The notes under the pieces were generated by a model. The model saw only the letters and a program-made list of their open reading frames with translations. It made no database searches and was not told where the DNA came from. The position numbers and the translations under genes are program-made. Shown piece after piece: positions 7,121-18,403 of a DNA stretch of 21,486 bases (its first letter is position 1; the number at the start of each line of letters is the position of its first letter). Source of the stretch: Podochytrium sp. JEL0797 (lineage: Eukaryota > Chytridiomycota > Chytridiomycetes > Chytridiales > Chytriomycetaceae). The stretch is taken from contig JADGJG010000391.1 of NCBI GenBank assembly GCA_027596195.1, positions 1 through 21,486 on the forward strand. The letters run 5' to 3'.

Positions 7121-10100
7121 GGTTACCAAACATCAGCTTCAACTGCGCATCCTGCATCCGTTGCAACTCAAGTCTCTCTTGCTCCTGAATCGCCATCAAC
7201 TGCCTCAAAAATAGATCGCCGTCGCCACCCTCCTGCGACCCACCAATTTCACTTGCTTGCTCCAAATGCGTGAGCTCATTCATCTCAAGAGCCATCAAAC
7301 ACATGCGGAAAGAGGAAACAGGATCGTGTCGAGACTCTTGCCCGTCCCATTCTTGCACCTCCTCTGCAACAAACGCAATTTGAGCAGCATCGAGAGGCAG
7401 AATCGCGTCTTCGGCAAGCTCCGCGGCCTGTTCCGACACCGATACAATCGCGCCAGATCCAACCCCCGCCATCGCAACACTCCTCCTCCAGTTCTTGCCA
7501 ACATTTGCCTGACTGATGGAAAACAGTTCTTGAGTGCGTTCCTTGTTGTCTTCGATCCACTTCCACGCGGCGGCACAGGTTCGCCGTTTCGAAAGTTGGC
7601 GCGTGTTTCCATGGTCCGTGGCAACATTGACGTCGAGGAGGTAGAGTTTGCAAACAAAGAGGGATGTTCCGTCGAGTTCAGAAGATTCTTGGAAACTGGA
7701 AAAAAAATTACATTAAGTCAAAACACGAATCGGAGATAAAAACGCACAGCGACAACTCACTTGTACCAAATCTCCTCCGGAGAAAACCCAACTACCCCAT
7801 TAAAATACTCATGCACTCTCCGAATCGGACTCTTGAACACCACATCCGGGTTCACAAACTGCGCCAAAAACCCCGACATGATTGGCTTCAACACTTGCCA
7901 CACCGCATGAACGCTATACCCAGCGTCAATATACACAGCCCCAACAACCGCTTCAAACAGATCACCCAGCATCTTGGCACCCTCCTGCTCCGCCTCCAAC
8001 GGATCCGATTCCATCACCCCCGGTTGAGTCAAATGATGGAGATACGACGCAATGTGCATGGGAATGGAAGGCAACGTGTGCAACACCAACTCATGCAACC
8101 CAATCGAAACCGCTAATCGACAGAAACTCTCGTTGTTCACAGCGGCTTGTCGGAGTTCACTCAATTTGTCCGGTTCGAGATCCGAATACGTCGTAAACAG
8201 ATACTGCATCACGATCCAATCCAACACCGCGTCACCGAGAAACTCGAGCGTTTCATACGACTTTGTCTGAGAAACATACGACGAATGCGTCATAGCCTGA
8301 ATCGCCCACTTCGAATCACGAAACGTGTACCCCAACCGTCGCTGCAACTTGCCCAAATCAAACCCTCCAGCCTCATTCGCAATCACAGGTGCAAACTTCA
8401 CACCCACCTCAATCCCCAACTCCAACTTCGCCTCCCCTCCCCCAAGCACACCCACACACCCCTCATCCACCAACCCCAACTTCACCAACAACCGAAACGC
8501 CCCATTCACCCCGGAATCCACAAACGCAGCCCCAACCAACGCCTCCACAAAATCCGCAAGCCTTTTCTGACTATACCGCGTCTCCACTTTCACCACCCCC
8601 CTCCTCCCGCCCCTCCAAAACTCCCTCGGCGGCGCCCACTCCCTCGCCCGAAACGGCGACACAACCATCAACCCTCCCAAATCAAACCGCCTCGCGACCT
8701 GAAACAAATTCGAATTGCTCACAATTCCGTTCCTCTCATTCGACAACCCGCCCTCATCCATCCCAGGAAACCGGCGCATCAAATCAGCGCTACACGCAAA
8801 CTTCAGAAACGAGTCCCCGAGAATTTCGAGACGTTCGTAGCTGAAGGATTCATTGGCGGAGAGAGACGTGAAAGCTTGCTGAAGCGTGGGGAGGGTCAAT
8901 TCGGGGATCCCGAGTTCGGTGCGGGTTTCATCCATGAGACAGAACGATTCGACGCGATACAAGATGGAGGGGAGGATGTGGGCGAGGCGCAGTAGTTCAA
9001 CAGGGAGTGGGACAACGTTGCACGTGTCGACGTGTAAATGCTTGACTCGGGTCTCGATCAATGGCTCCAGGACGTGATATGGACGTGCGAAACTCCTCAA
9101 TGACGGGACACTTGAAACCTCCATCAACTGAGTACCCGTATGTACCAAGTTGTATCCCAGCTTCTCAAAGAAATCGCCATAACATTTGACGTCCTCGAAC
9201 TTGCTCGTTTCAAAGTGCGTTGCAGCCGACAGATCCGTGGTTCCATCCGGAATGTATACCCGCTGGTTGTGCGTAGTTTGCACAAGAAGCTGTCGCAGAA
9301 TGGCATCCACTTTCGCTGCCGAAATCTGAGAGACCTTGGCCAGATTGGACGGAACTCGGCCCTCCGCCGCCAACTTCTTGACGAGCCCAAACACGGCATC
9401 AAATGACCCCACTTCACCTGAACCGCCAACATCCTCCCACGCCTTCTGAAACGCAACCAAATCTTCCCCCACAAGGCCAACCTCCACCTCCTCCTTTTCC
9501 TGATCTTCGTCCTCCCGCTTCCGCTTCTTCTGCTTCATCTCACCACCTGACATACTCCGCCCAGCCACCCCCGCAACCCCTTCAATCCCATCGACATCAC
9601 CCCCCTCCCCCCCTTCACTCTCACTATCAGAAACATCATAAACAGGGTCCATCAAATCCATCCCCCCAACCACACTCGCATCGCTCTCAGGCAGCTTCAC
9701 TTCTACACCCCCACCCTCCCGATTCCACTGCGAAACCACAGATCTTTCCTCAATCCGCTGCCTCTTCACGCCATTCCCACCAACACCCCCATCCCCCGCG
9801 AGTGACCGAACACGTGCATCCACACACGCGATAAAATCGTACAAAGGCACACGTTCATCTTGTCCAACTCGTTGCACCAAAGTCCAATCAAACCTCCACT
9901 CAAAATCACACGGAGCCAACATCGAATCATCCACTTCCACACCACCTCTCCCTTCCACCACCGCTGTTCCAAGCACAGGAGCCACGAGGTACATTGATTC
10001 ATCCCCCAACACCTTCGCCCCTGTCTCCTTAATCCCCGTCGCACCAGGCGTATGATTCGGTAAACAAAGTTCCCACAACCTCATCTGAAACGCCTTCAAC

Positions 10101-13100
10101 TCCCGCACTTCCTCCACTCTCAACTTCACGCGTGAAGATTTCCATGGAACCATGCTGACGCGACACGGCTTTGATTCGATAAAAACTGGAAAGTCGGGCA
10201 CGTCCGGAATCGGGTGCGTTGTCAAGATGGCGAAGGAACGGCGTGGTTCGGTTGGAGGTTGGGACTCGGATCCGTCGAAGTGGCAGTAATATGGGTTCGT
10301 TGATGAATCCGTTCCCGTCGCGGAAAGCAGCGGCGAGAATAAAAGATTCCGCGTCTGAGCAATGGGTGGGTCACATCCGCGCGTGTAGGTCTCAATCTGA
10401 GGACCCAATGAAACCACCGTGCAGTAGAGATCCACAAACTCCTCCGACACGGGCAAAGTCGACTCGGCAACCACCCCTTCCCACTCACTCGCCTTCAAAC
10501 ACTTCGGGACCTTCTTCTGATACACATACGCCGCATCTTCCTCCCCTTCCCCACCCTCAGCATCAAACAAAAACCGCACCCCACCCTTCCCCTCCCCCTT
10601 CTTCCTCACCACCGCCTCCTTCCTCCGCTTCAACTCACTCAACTCCCTCGCAAACGAGAACGCCATCCCCCTCCGCTTCGGTTTTACAACCGGCAACAAA
10701 TGATCGTTCAACGCCCCCACCGCATGCAAATACCGAACCGCTTGCACCCCAGCACTCTGCATCGCACTCTTCCTCGTGAACCGAACCGCCCCAACAATCA
10801 CAGCCATATCCTCACTCAAATCATCCAAAATCTGACACGAATACGCATAGCCTTCCCCGACCAACCCTTCCTCCACACCTTCCTCCTCCTCCCCAACATC
10901 CACCCCCTCCGCCTTCCGAATCACCCTCTCCTGCAAATCCCACCTCCCAAAATACCCCTTCCACGCCTCCCCCAAACTCCCACTCTCCACCAAACACTCA
11001 TAAACAGGCTTCCGCTTCAAAAACCTCACCAAAACAGAATCCACACCACTCCCACCCACCTTCGCCACCCGCGTCGAATACCAATCCCCTCCACCAACCC
11101 ACCGCTCCACAACATCATTATCCCCGTCACCCTTCCCCACCCTCTCCTCCTCCGTTGTCACAATCGACCGCGTCATGAGTTCAGCGAGTTTGGCTTTCGC
11201 GTACGTGTCGAGGAGTGCAGAGTTGTTGCGGTGAACGAGGAGAATGTATTCAGATCCATGTATGTCTCGCGCGCGGCCGCGGGATTGGACGTATCCCGTG
11301 TTGGAGCGGAAGAGGTCAAATATCACAATGAGTTTACAAGCGGGACTAAGGCGTAAGTGGAGTCCAGGTTTTAGTTTGCGAGGGGGCTTTGTGACAAAAA
11401 AACACTCCCCAGACTTACATGTCGATTCCTTCCTCCGCGACCCGAGTCACTACCATCAACTGAACCTCGCCCACCCGAAACAAATCCATCACCTCCTGCT
11501 GTTTCTTCATCTTCATCTTCTCAGGCGCGTGGCTCGACGTCCCCTGCCCAGTCACATACGCACAGGAGAGGCCGAAAAACCATTTCGGACTCAACTCTTT
11601 GAGCAAGTCGCACACGATTTTGGCTGTCACGCGCTTTTCGACAAAGATCATGCCGCGGAATTGGGTGTTGGCGGTGGTGGAGGAGGAGGGGTTTTGGAGG
11701 CGGGAGGAGATGATTTGGATGAGGGTCCATAGTTTGGGGGTGATGTCGGAATGGACGAGGGTATCGATTGTGGGGAGGGGAGGGGCGGGGTCGAAAGTGA
11801 GGGGTTCTACGGCTGATTCCAACGCCGTCAAGTCTGCAAAAGGTGAACGAAAAAAAATGATGAGAACGAACCCCCCCTCATCACGCGAAAATCAAGAAAC
11901 ACACAAAACCTTTCACCACCACCTTCCCCCTCTGTGCACACAAATCGTAAAACAATCTCCTCGCATGTCGACCAGCACACCACACCCCCAACTCGACCTC
12001 CACCTCCTTCACGACACCCAAATTCTTTGCAGCTGATTCCTTACAACTCGGATCCGCGAGTTGAAGTTTCATCATGGCATGGACATAGTACGCGTACAGC
12101 GTTGCGGCGGGTGAGAAGTGGCTGGTATCGGTTTGTTGGAGACATCGGTCGTGGATGATTTCGGTGGGTGAGTTGTACTCAATCAAATATTCTTGCGCTT
12201 TTGAAACGTAACCGTCCAACGAGGCCTAATCAAATGCGGAAGACAAGCCGGGACTCATGAGGACGCAATTCGACGAGATGCGAGAAGGGGAATCGAAACA
12301 CATACTCGATCCTCCACAGTCACAATACGACAATCCAACACCCTCTTCAACTCCTCCAGTTGCATCACACTCCCATCCCGCGACACACTCTTTTGATAAA
12401 TAGGCGAAGCCGTCATCCCCAACACTTTCGGCCTCTCCTCCCCCTCCGCCAAAGTATGATAAAACTCCCCCATAATCAAACAATACGGATGATTCTTCCA
12501 CGCATGATGACACTCATCGAAAATAAGCAGATTCACATTCCGCGAGAGGTGGAGGAACCCGTGGCGCAGACAGTTGAGGAGGATTTGCGGGGTGAACACG
12601 AGAACGTGTTGGGTGCTCATTTGTTGGTACCAGCCGAGAGTGTCCCAGTGGGAGACGGAGGCGCTGTCGTCGCTCGAGTATTCGCCGACGCGGAGGTCTG
12701 TGGAGGTGCGGATTTTGTCGGCTTGTTGGGTCACGAGGGAGACTGTGGGGACGACAAAGACAATCTTTTTTGGTTGGGGGGGGAGGTGTGCAAGGTAATC
12801 CGATTCGCTGTGAAGTAATAGTTTCAATTACAGGATATTCCACATACTCCAATAACTAATCAACTGACGTTCTCAACCCCCCCGCAACGTGAGCGGACCT
12901 TTCCCCAGCGCCATCGGCTTCATTTTCAGCCTCGGCGGTGGAAAAAGAACCCGCCACGCGCAGAGTTTCAAGAATCGTTTCGCGCGAGACTTCGATGAGG
13001 GGAAGTGCCATTTGCTGCATCAAAAGAATCGAAATCAGCGTCTTTCCAGACCCAGTGTCGAGATATGCGATGATGTTGTCCTTTTGGGCTGCTGCCAAAA

Positions 13101-13131
13101 GCGCAAGTTGGTACGGCCGTGCGGTGGTCAT
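7116..13131 (-). CDS. DCL: Dicer-like ribonuclease III (1886 aa, 6 exons)
   Basis: Dicer cuts double-stranded RNA into small RNAs for silencing. Exons are 13131-12869, 12807-12306, 12225-11910, 11833-11419, 11345-7761 and 7695-7116; introns are 61, 80, 76, 73 and 65 bp, and all phases agree. Domains in order: DExD/H helicase with Walker A TGSGKT (26-31), DECH near 183-186 and GMTASP near 219; a RIG-I-like insert in exon 3; helicase C with EEGIDIP near 494-500 and QSRGRAR near 519-525; Dicer dimerisation domain near 664-710; platform region; PAZ near 1175-1290; RNase IIIa with [11 protein letters not shown] near 1334 and DFVEALVGA; RNase IIIb with [11 protein letters not shown] near 1528 and DLFEAVVGA; a divergent dsRNA-binding domain near 1705-1745; and a Q-rich tail. 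The acidic metal-binding residues of both RNase III domains and all the helicase motifs I checked are present, so it looks active. A low-complexity acidic insert with KQKKRKRE, a possible nuclear signal, lies near 1068-1123. Confidence 0.97.
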
Positions 13132-13292
13132 TTGGGGTGTTGTTGTGGGGGGAGTTGATGGTTGGAGAAAAAAAAGAAAGAAAACGAATCATTTCTTATT
13201 TTAAGTTGGATGTATTTAAAATCAAGTTGCAACTGGGTTGTTTTCATTCTTCCGTTTCCACAGAATCCATGGTTTAAAGTTGATTATATTTT

Positions 13293-15170
13293 TCACAATT
13301 CCACATGCTCGTGTTCTCCCCTCTCCTCCTGAATCCGCTTCACTTTTTCAGCCAACCCCGCTTTCGCCTTCCCCAACTTCACCTCCCTCTCCTCCTCATC
13401 CCCTCCATGCACACCCGAATCCACCTCTTCCTCCTCCTCCTCCACAACCTCCACATCAACCCTCCCCTCCTGCATCATTTTCAACAACTCCCTCAACGTC
13501 CCTTCATCCATCTCCGTCCCATCCATCATGACGAATTGAATCTCCTCGTCCCCATCTTGCACGGATTTCCGCGCGGAAGCCAAGGTTTGCGATTCTTGGA
13601 CCACGACGCCGTCTTTGGTTTCGACGTGGTGAGACGCGACGTGAACTTCTTGAGAAGAGGAGGTGGTTGTTCCATCCGTGCTGGATTCGGAAGAACTCGA
13701 ACTCGATGAACTTGAACTAGACGACGAGCTCGACGATTCAACCACAACTGTAGTGTCCCCTCCCACTTCCTGCACACCCTCTCCGTCCTGCTGTGGGATC
13801 CGTTCAACAGCATCCTCAACCGCCTTCCTGTTTTGCTCCACAATCGCGGCAACCGCATGGTCCCCAACAACCACATTCCCTTCCTCATCAATCACAACCT
13901 CGAAATACGTGACTCCTTCGTCTCCACCCGCTCCCGCGCCTGCGCCTCCGTCTGCGCTTGCGGCCTTGGCAGCAGCAGCAGCCCTCTTCTCGAGAATCTC
14001 CTTCAAATTCCCGGCCTCGCCACCCGGCACAGCAGCCACCATCTTGGTCAACGCCTCCTGCACTTTGGCCAGCATCGCCGCATCCATCACGGACGGAGTC
14101 CCAGGTGGAACAATCCCCACCGGGTTCGCAGCCCTCGCTTCTTCGATACTCGCGTATACTTTGACCCCAGCCTGCACTACACGAGGATACAAGACCTCCA
14201 ACGAATACGCACCCCCACTACGATCCCCATACACATCCTTCACAGAGCTCACACCATCCTTTTTCAAAAACAACGCCTCCTCCTCCTCCACAGGAACACA
14301 CACAATCCCAACCCCCGTCCCCTCCGCCTCCATCCTCGGCGGCAAAAACGCCACATCATTACACAACCGACTCGTAGCCACAACAACACTATACACACAC
14401 GTCGAAACCTCTCGTACACTCACAATATGATCCAAACTCCCGGGAACACAATGAAACTGCACCTCCGCAGACCGCCCCTTCCCCGCCAAGATATCACACG
14501 CGGTTCCATCCGTATAGTGGATAGAGAGGTGACCTTGGTCTTTATCGTCCGTGATGTAATCGACGGAGGTGGTGGATTCGATTTTTGGGGAGGTGGAGGA
14601 AGGCCGTTTTCCGAGAAAGTAGTCTTGTTTCTTTTCGGGGGATTTGAGTTCTTCTTCGGGAGAGCGTGGGTGGTATTGACGCAGGTGGCGGTTGTGGCAG
14701 AGTTCGTAGGTCCACCATCCGTTGATCTGATTGAAGGTTGAATTTCAATTCACTTTTTAAAGAGAAAGAGATAAGGGGTATACCTGGTACAGACAGTTTG
14801 CCTCCAATCCTCTCAACAGATCCAAACCCTTCCACACGTTCCTTCGCTTAACTTTTGCAGCCTTTTCAGCGTCAGTTTCTTCGTCTTCGTCTTCGTCGTC
14901 GGGCGATTTGGGCGGCGGGGGAGTGGCTTTAGTTTCTGTTTGCGACGACAAAGGGAAGTGGCATTCGAAGCGGGAGCCGTTGAGAGACAGTGGGACGCCA
15001 GGCAAAGTGGCGGGGACAAGCGACGAGGCGAATTCGATGCGGAACGAGGAAGATGAGAAAACGTCGGTGTAAACGGAGGCGCGGCTGAGGCGTTTCAGGG
15101 GCGGGGTGGTTGCAGAGGTGGGGGCCGTGGCGCAAAGTGTGAGGGCGAGGGTGAGGTGTGCAAATTTCAT
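13293..15170 (-). CDS. OS9: OS-9/Yos9-like ER lectin with MRH domain (606 aa, 2 exons)
   Basis: OS-9/Yos9 binds trimmed N-glycans on misfolded proteins in the ER lumen and passes them to the HRD ubiquitin ligase for degradation (ERAD). Exon 1 is 15170-14784 and exon 2 is 14726-13293; the 57-bp intron has donor GTATAC in phase 0. A signal peptide covers about residues 1-20. The MRH domain carries the double-tryptophan motif GWWTYELCHN (132-141). All four mannose-binding positions expected from OS-9 are present: Gln146 (RQYH), Arg214 (GRSAEV), Glu235 and Tyr241 (EVSTCVY). The C-terminal half is acidic and low-complexity, with a run of about 17 serines near 460-478. The protein ends HVEL, close to the HDEL retrieval signal of yeast Yos9. 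Its start lies 85 bp from the GT31 stop. Confidence 0.93.
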
Positions 15171-15189
15171 TTATTTTTTATTTTTTATA

Positions 15190-15195
15190 TTTATT
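15190..15195 (-). terminator. Candidate poly(A) signal for the GT31 gene
   Basis: Minus-strand AATAAA lies about 60 bases past the GT31 stop codon. A second copy at 15170-15175 touches the OS-9 start codon. The 85-bp spacer must therefore hold both the 3' end of GT31 and the core promoter of OS-9. Confidence 0.45.
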
Positions 15196-15255
15196 GAGTG
15201 AGTAAAGAAGGAGAGAGAGAATACGAATTAAGCAAAAAATATGCAACAGAGTTTT

Positions 15256-16472
15256 TCACGCCCCCCTCTTCTCAATCACATCCTTCACAATCCGGTCAAT
15301 AAACGCAGAATTCCCCCACTCATTCCCCACAAGCTTATCCACCCTCTGCATCACCTCAACCCACTCCCCCTCCTTCACAACAAACCCCTTCTCGGCACAA
15401 TACCGCCTCACCGCATCCACCCTCTCCAACGCGTCACTCTCTTCATACAGCCGCGCCACAACCCCCTCCACATCCTCCACCTTCTTGACGCGATGCACAA
15501 CCGCACTACGATGTGTGATAAACACTGGATGATCGTGAAACACCTCCCGATCACTCACAGTATTCACCTCCACATCCGCATGCTGCACAAACTTCCCCGT
15601 AACCCGATCTTCATGCCCCGTCGCGTGTTGACGCGCCCATTCACCGTCTTGCATTACAATGTACTCGACAAGACTAGTGGATAGGAAATAGAGCATTCCC
15701 GTCGCGAATCGGTCGATATCCATACCGACGTAGTTTGGTTTTCCTTGGGTGGGGAGAATGCTGAGGTGCCGCGACAGTCGGGGAATGTGGATGAGAGTGT
15801 CGTCGTCGCCTTTTCCAATGTGGAGATATCGTGGACAGTATTCCCCCTCCAAGGTCGGGTGTACAGTGTACGCGAGGGATCGCGAGTAATTAAACCAAGC
15901 GAGCGTCTTTCCCGAGTTCATATTTTCCTAATAACGAGACGTTTACAAAAAGTGATTAGCCTGAAAAAAAAGGGCCTAGTTTGTGGGCGGGGGGGGGGGG
16001 TAAAAAAAAATGACACCTTGATATCCAGCATCACAACACTCCCCGGAAACCCCACCCTCTCCTCCTCAATCCGCTTCACCTTCCCCTCCCTCACCGTCTC
16101 ATTCACATCCCCCGGCGTTCCAAACACGTATTGAAACTCGAACCGCGCGTGTTCAGGAACCGCGTCGTTCCACGTCTCATGCACCCTCCGCAACGCGTTT
16201 CTGCGATCCGTGGCTTGCGCGTCGGGGACGGTGAGGATCCCGATTAGAGCTAGTTTTGGGGTGGGGCAACCTGTTGTTGGGATGTGGAAGTGGAGGGCGT
16301 GGGATCCTTCGGGTCGCGTGGCGAGGGGGAAGGGTGGGGATGTGGGTGTTGGTGCGGGTGTTGGGATCGAGGAGGCGTGGAAGACGCGGCTGGATCTCCA
16401 GATGGAGAAGAAGGTGGCGGCGAGGGTGGCTGCGGCGAGGAGGAGGGTGTGGAGGGTTGTTTTTGTGCACAT
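15256..16472 (-). CDS. GT31-family beta-1,3-galactosyltransferase-like protein (375 aa, 2 exons)
   Basis: A probable Golgi type II membrane glycosyltransferase that adds galactose or N-acetylhexosamine in beta-1,3 linkage. Exon 1 is 16472-16017 and exon 2 is 15927-15256; the 89-bp intron has donor GTGTCA in phase 0. Residues about 6-24 form the signal anchor, followed by a Pro/Thr-rich stem. GT31 landmarks are KLALIGIL (73-80), RRNALRRVHETW (90-101), FEFQYVFG (111-118), ENMNSGKTLAWF (153-164) and the metal-binding DDD at 193-195 in IGKGDDDTLI. The exon junction restores the ENMNSGKT block, which supports the splice sites. Donor sugar and acceptor cannot be told from sequence. It is the most upstream of four co-oriented genes. 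Confidence 0.87.
15989..16000. repeat. G12 homopolymer inside the GT31 intron
   Basis: Twelve G on the plus strand, so C12 in the transcript, within the 89-bp intron and close to a run of nine T. Together they make an extreme pyrimidine tract unusually near the 5' splice site. Being intronic, length changes would not shift the reading frame. Confidence 0.85.
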
Positions 16473-16974
16473 TTCTTTATTTTGACAGGTGTGTGGGGCT
16501 GGGTGCTTTCGAAATTAGCTGAAATTAGTGATCGGAGTTTGAATTTCTCTCCTAACCCCTCGTGATACGCCAAGAATTCTATCAATTTATTATTCCAAGA
16601 GATCCTCAACTGGTACCATATCCTAATACTGACTATAATTTGAGGCATCGTTGGTGATGACTGATGGTTGAAATGACTTTCACGCGATGCTACACACTGC
16701 ATTCTCTGTTCACTTAATACAATGTGGAACTCATGCATGGAAAACGCTTTAATGGCGATGTGAACGCATCGAGAAAGAAAGGGAAAAAATGCATCGTTCG
16801 TTGCCCGCTGCGATCCGCACCACCTCTTCTCGCCTTCTCCGCCGGCTGCCCCTCCCCCACAGGTGATCTCGAACAGAGTCATCTGCATCCATCTGACTTT
16901 GTGAATCAACGAGGTTACTGCCGAGACGGCATTTCTCATCACAGCCGCACCAATCCTCAAAAGACATCTTCACC
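16473..16974. promoter_or_regulatory. Divergent intergenic region between GT31 and the Sel1-repeat gene
   Basis: This 502-bp region lies between the start codons of a minus-strand and a plus-strand gene, so it should hold both promoters. The half nearer the Sel1 gene has a C/T-rich stretch at about 16815-16862. I see no clear TATA box or RNA gene. A long minus-strand open frame crosses it into GT31 exon 1 but has no protein-like motifs. Confidence 0.6.
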
Positions 16975-18322
16975 ATGGTCCACTCACAGATCCCCGAGTT
17001 TGATCGCCAGTTGAAAGCCGAACCAGATCCCACTCCTACCACTTTCAACGCCCCACTATCGATTCCAGAGATACCCCCATCCGGTACTTTCCTGCGCAAC
17101 GTATTTGAGTCACTGATATCTCACGATCACCAGACCTCCTCCCCCCCCTCCCCGTCCTCGAACTCCTCCACTCGGAATCAAAGATTTCCATCAAACCCTC
17201 CGAAATGTACTTCATCATCGCCGTCGTTCAATCCTCCTGGACTTCCCTGCACCGCGAGGATCCCACCGGCAAAACTCGCAAAGCTTTAATTGATCGCCTC
17301 CTCGCAGGTACCACCACATTCAATTCCACTCAATCATTCCTGTAATTAAAAACCCCAGAAAAACAGTCTGCACCCTCCCCGACCTAACCACCCTCGCCAC
17401 CCTCCGCCTCACCCCCACACCCTCCCCCCTCACCCCTGCCAAACAAACCCTCGGAATCCACCTCCTCCACCTCGCATCTACGGCCGGCTCGCTCGACGCC
17501 GACTTCCAAATCGCACTCTCCCTCTCGCGGGGGACACCCCCGCCCCGAAACGTGCCGGAATCTTTGACACGGTTACGCGCACTCGTTGAAAAACGACACC
17601 CGTTGAGTATGTACGTGTATGCTATGCGATTGATAAAACAGGGGGCGAACCCGCCGAGAGGGGGGGAAGTGGATCCGATTGAAGTGGAAGGAGACACGTC
17701 CAACGCCACTCCTCCCACTTCCTCCGAACCACCACCATGCATAGACGAAAAAATGATTGCACAAGGTCTTCGTCTGTTGCACACTTGCGCCACCGAGTTA
17801 TCGTACCCGCAAGCGCTTGTTCAAATGGGACATCTTTACCTCACTGGTACGCTTGTGCAACAAGACCTGGCGCAAGGGTATGCACTCCTCGAACGTGCCG
17901 CGGACGCGGGAGTCGCAGAGGCCATGTTCCTGTGTGGAACGTGTTGGGATAAGGGTGAAGGCGTTGCAGGTGTGGATCGCGTAAAAGCATTAGAGTGGTG
18001 GAAAAAGGCAGCGACAAAAGGCCTCGCAGTCGCACAACACAACCTCGGTTCCACCTACTTTGAAGACGGTCCACAAAAGTCCATCCCTCTCGCGGTGGAG
18101 TATTTTGAAATGGCGGCGAGTCAAGGGTTCGCGCTTTCCATCATGAATTTGGGGAAATTGTATCGCGAGGGGTATGTCCCAAAACGGGGGGAACCGAAAG
18201 GGTGGAGGGTGGATGTGGATCGGGGGCGGGCGAGGGAGTATGTGGGGAAGGTTGTGGAGATGGGTGGGGAGTGGGAGGAGGTGGGGAAGGGGTTTTTGGA
18301 GAGTATGGATGCGGAGGAGTGA
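16975..18322 (+). CDS. Sel1-like repeat protein (412 aa, 3 exons)
   Basis: Sel1-like repeats are short alpha-helical solenoids that serve as protein-binding scaffolds. Exons are 16975-17083, 17134-17307 and 17367-18322; introns are 50 and 59 bp with GTACTT and GTACCA donors. The ATG is in a CACCATGG context. The 50-bp intron is needed to join the N-terminal frame to the clearly coding frame around MYFIIAVVQSSWTSLH. Residues about 243-390 contain about four Sel1 units: QALVQMGHLYLTG, AEAMFLCGTCWDKGEG, AVAQHNLGSTYFEDG and ALSIMNLGKLYREG, with ALEWWKKAATKG and AVEYFEMAASQG between them. The N-terminal ~240 residues are helical-looking but match no family I know. There is no obvious signal peptide. 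The stop lies 81 bp before the IFT70 start. Specific role unknown. Confidence 0.88.
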
Positions 18323-18403
18323 GGAAGGGGGTGAGATGTGGATATGGGAGTTGAGGGTGAAAGTCAAAACAAAAAAAAGTGCGACAATTTTCCACAAACA
18401 AAA

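Noticed and set aside
8147..8995. A 282-codon plus-strand frame antisense to Dicer
   Set aside because: The minus strand here encodes RNase III motifs with catalytic residues. The antisense frame is rich in P, H, R and L with no motif, and is a by-product of the skewed third positions.
13663..14741. Plus-strand frames of 255 and 302 codons antisense to the OS-9 gene
   Set aside because: They are complements of the MRH domain and low-complexity tail. Neither shows a domain, and both follow from C/G skew in the real gene.
16250..16960. A 236-codon minus-strand frame across the divergent promoter region
   Set aside because: It overlaps GT31 exon 1 in another frame, where GT31 has clear motifs and a signal anchor. 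The remainder looks random.
17084..17150. Apparent frameshift at a C8 run in the Sel1-repeat gene
   Set aside because: A 50-bp GT-AG intron at 17084-17133 restores the frame exactly, so no frameshift is needed.
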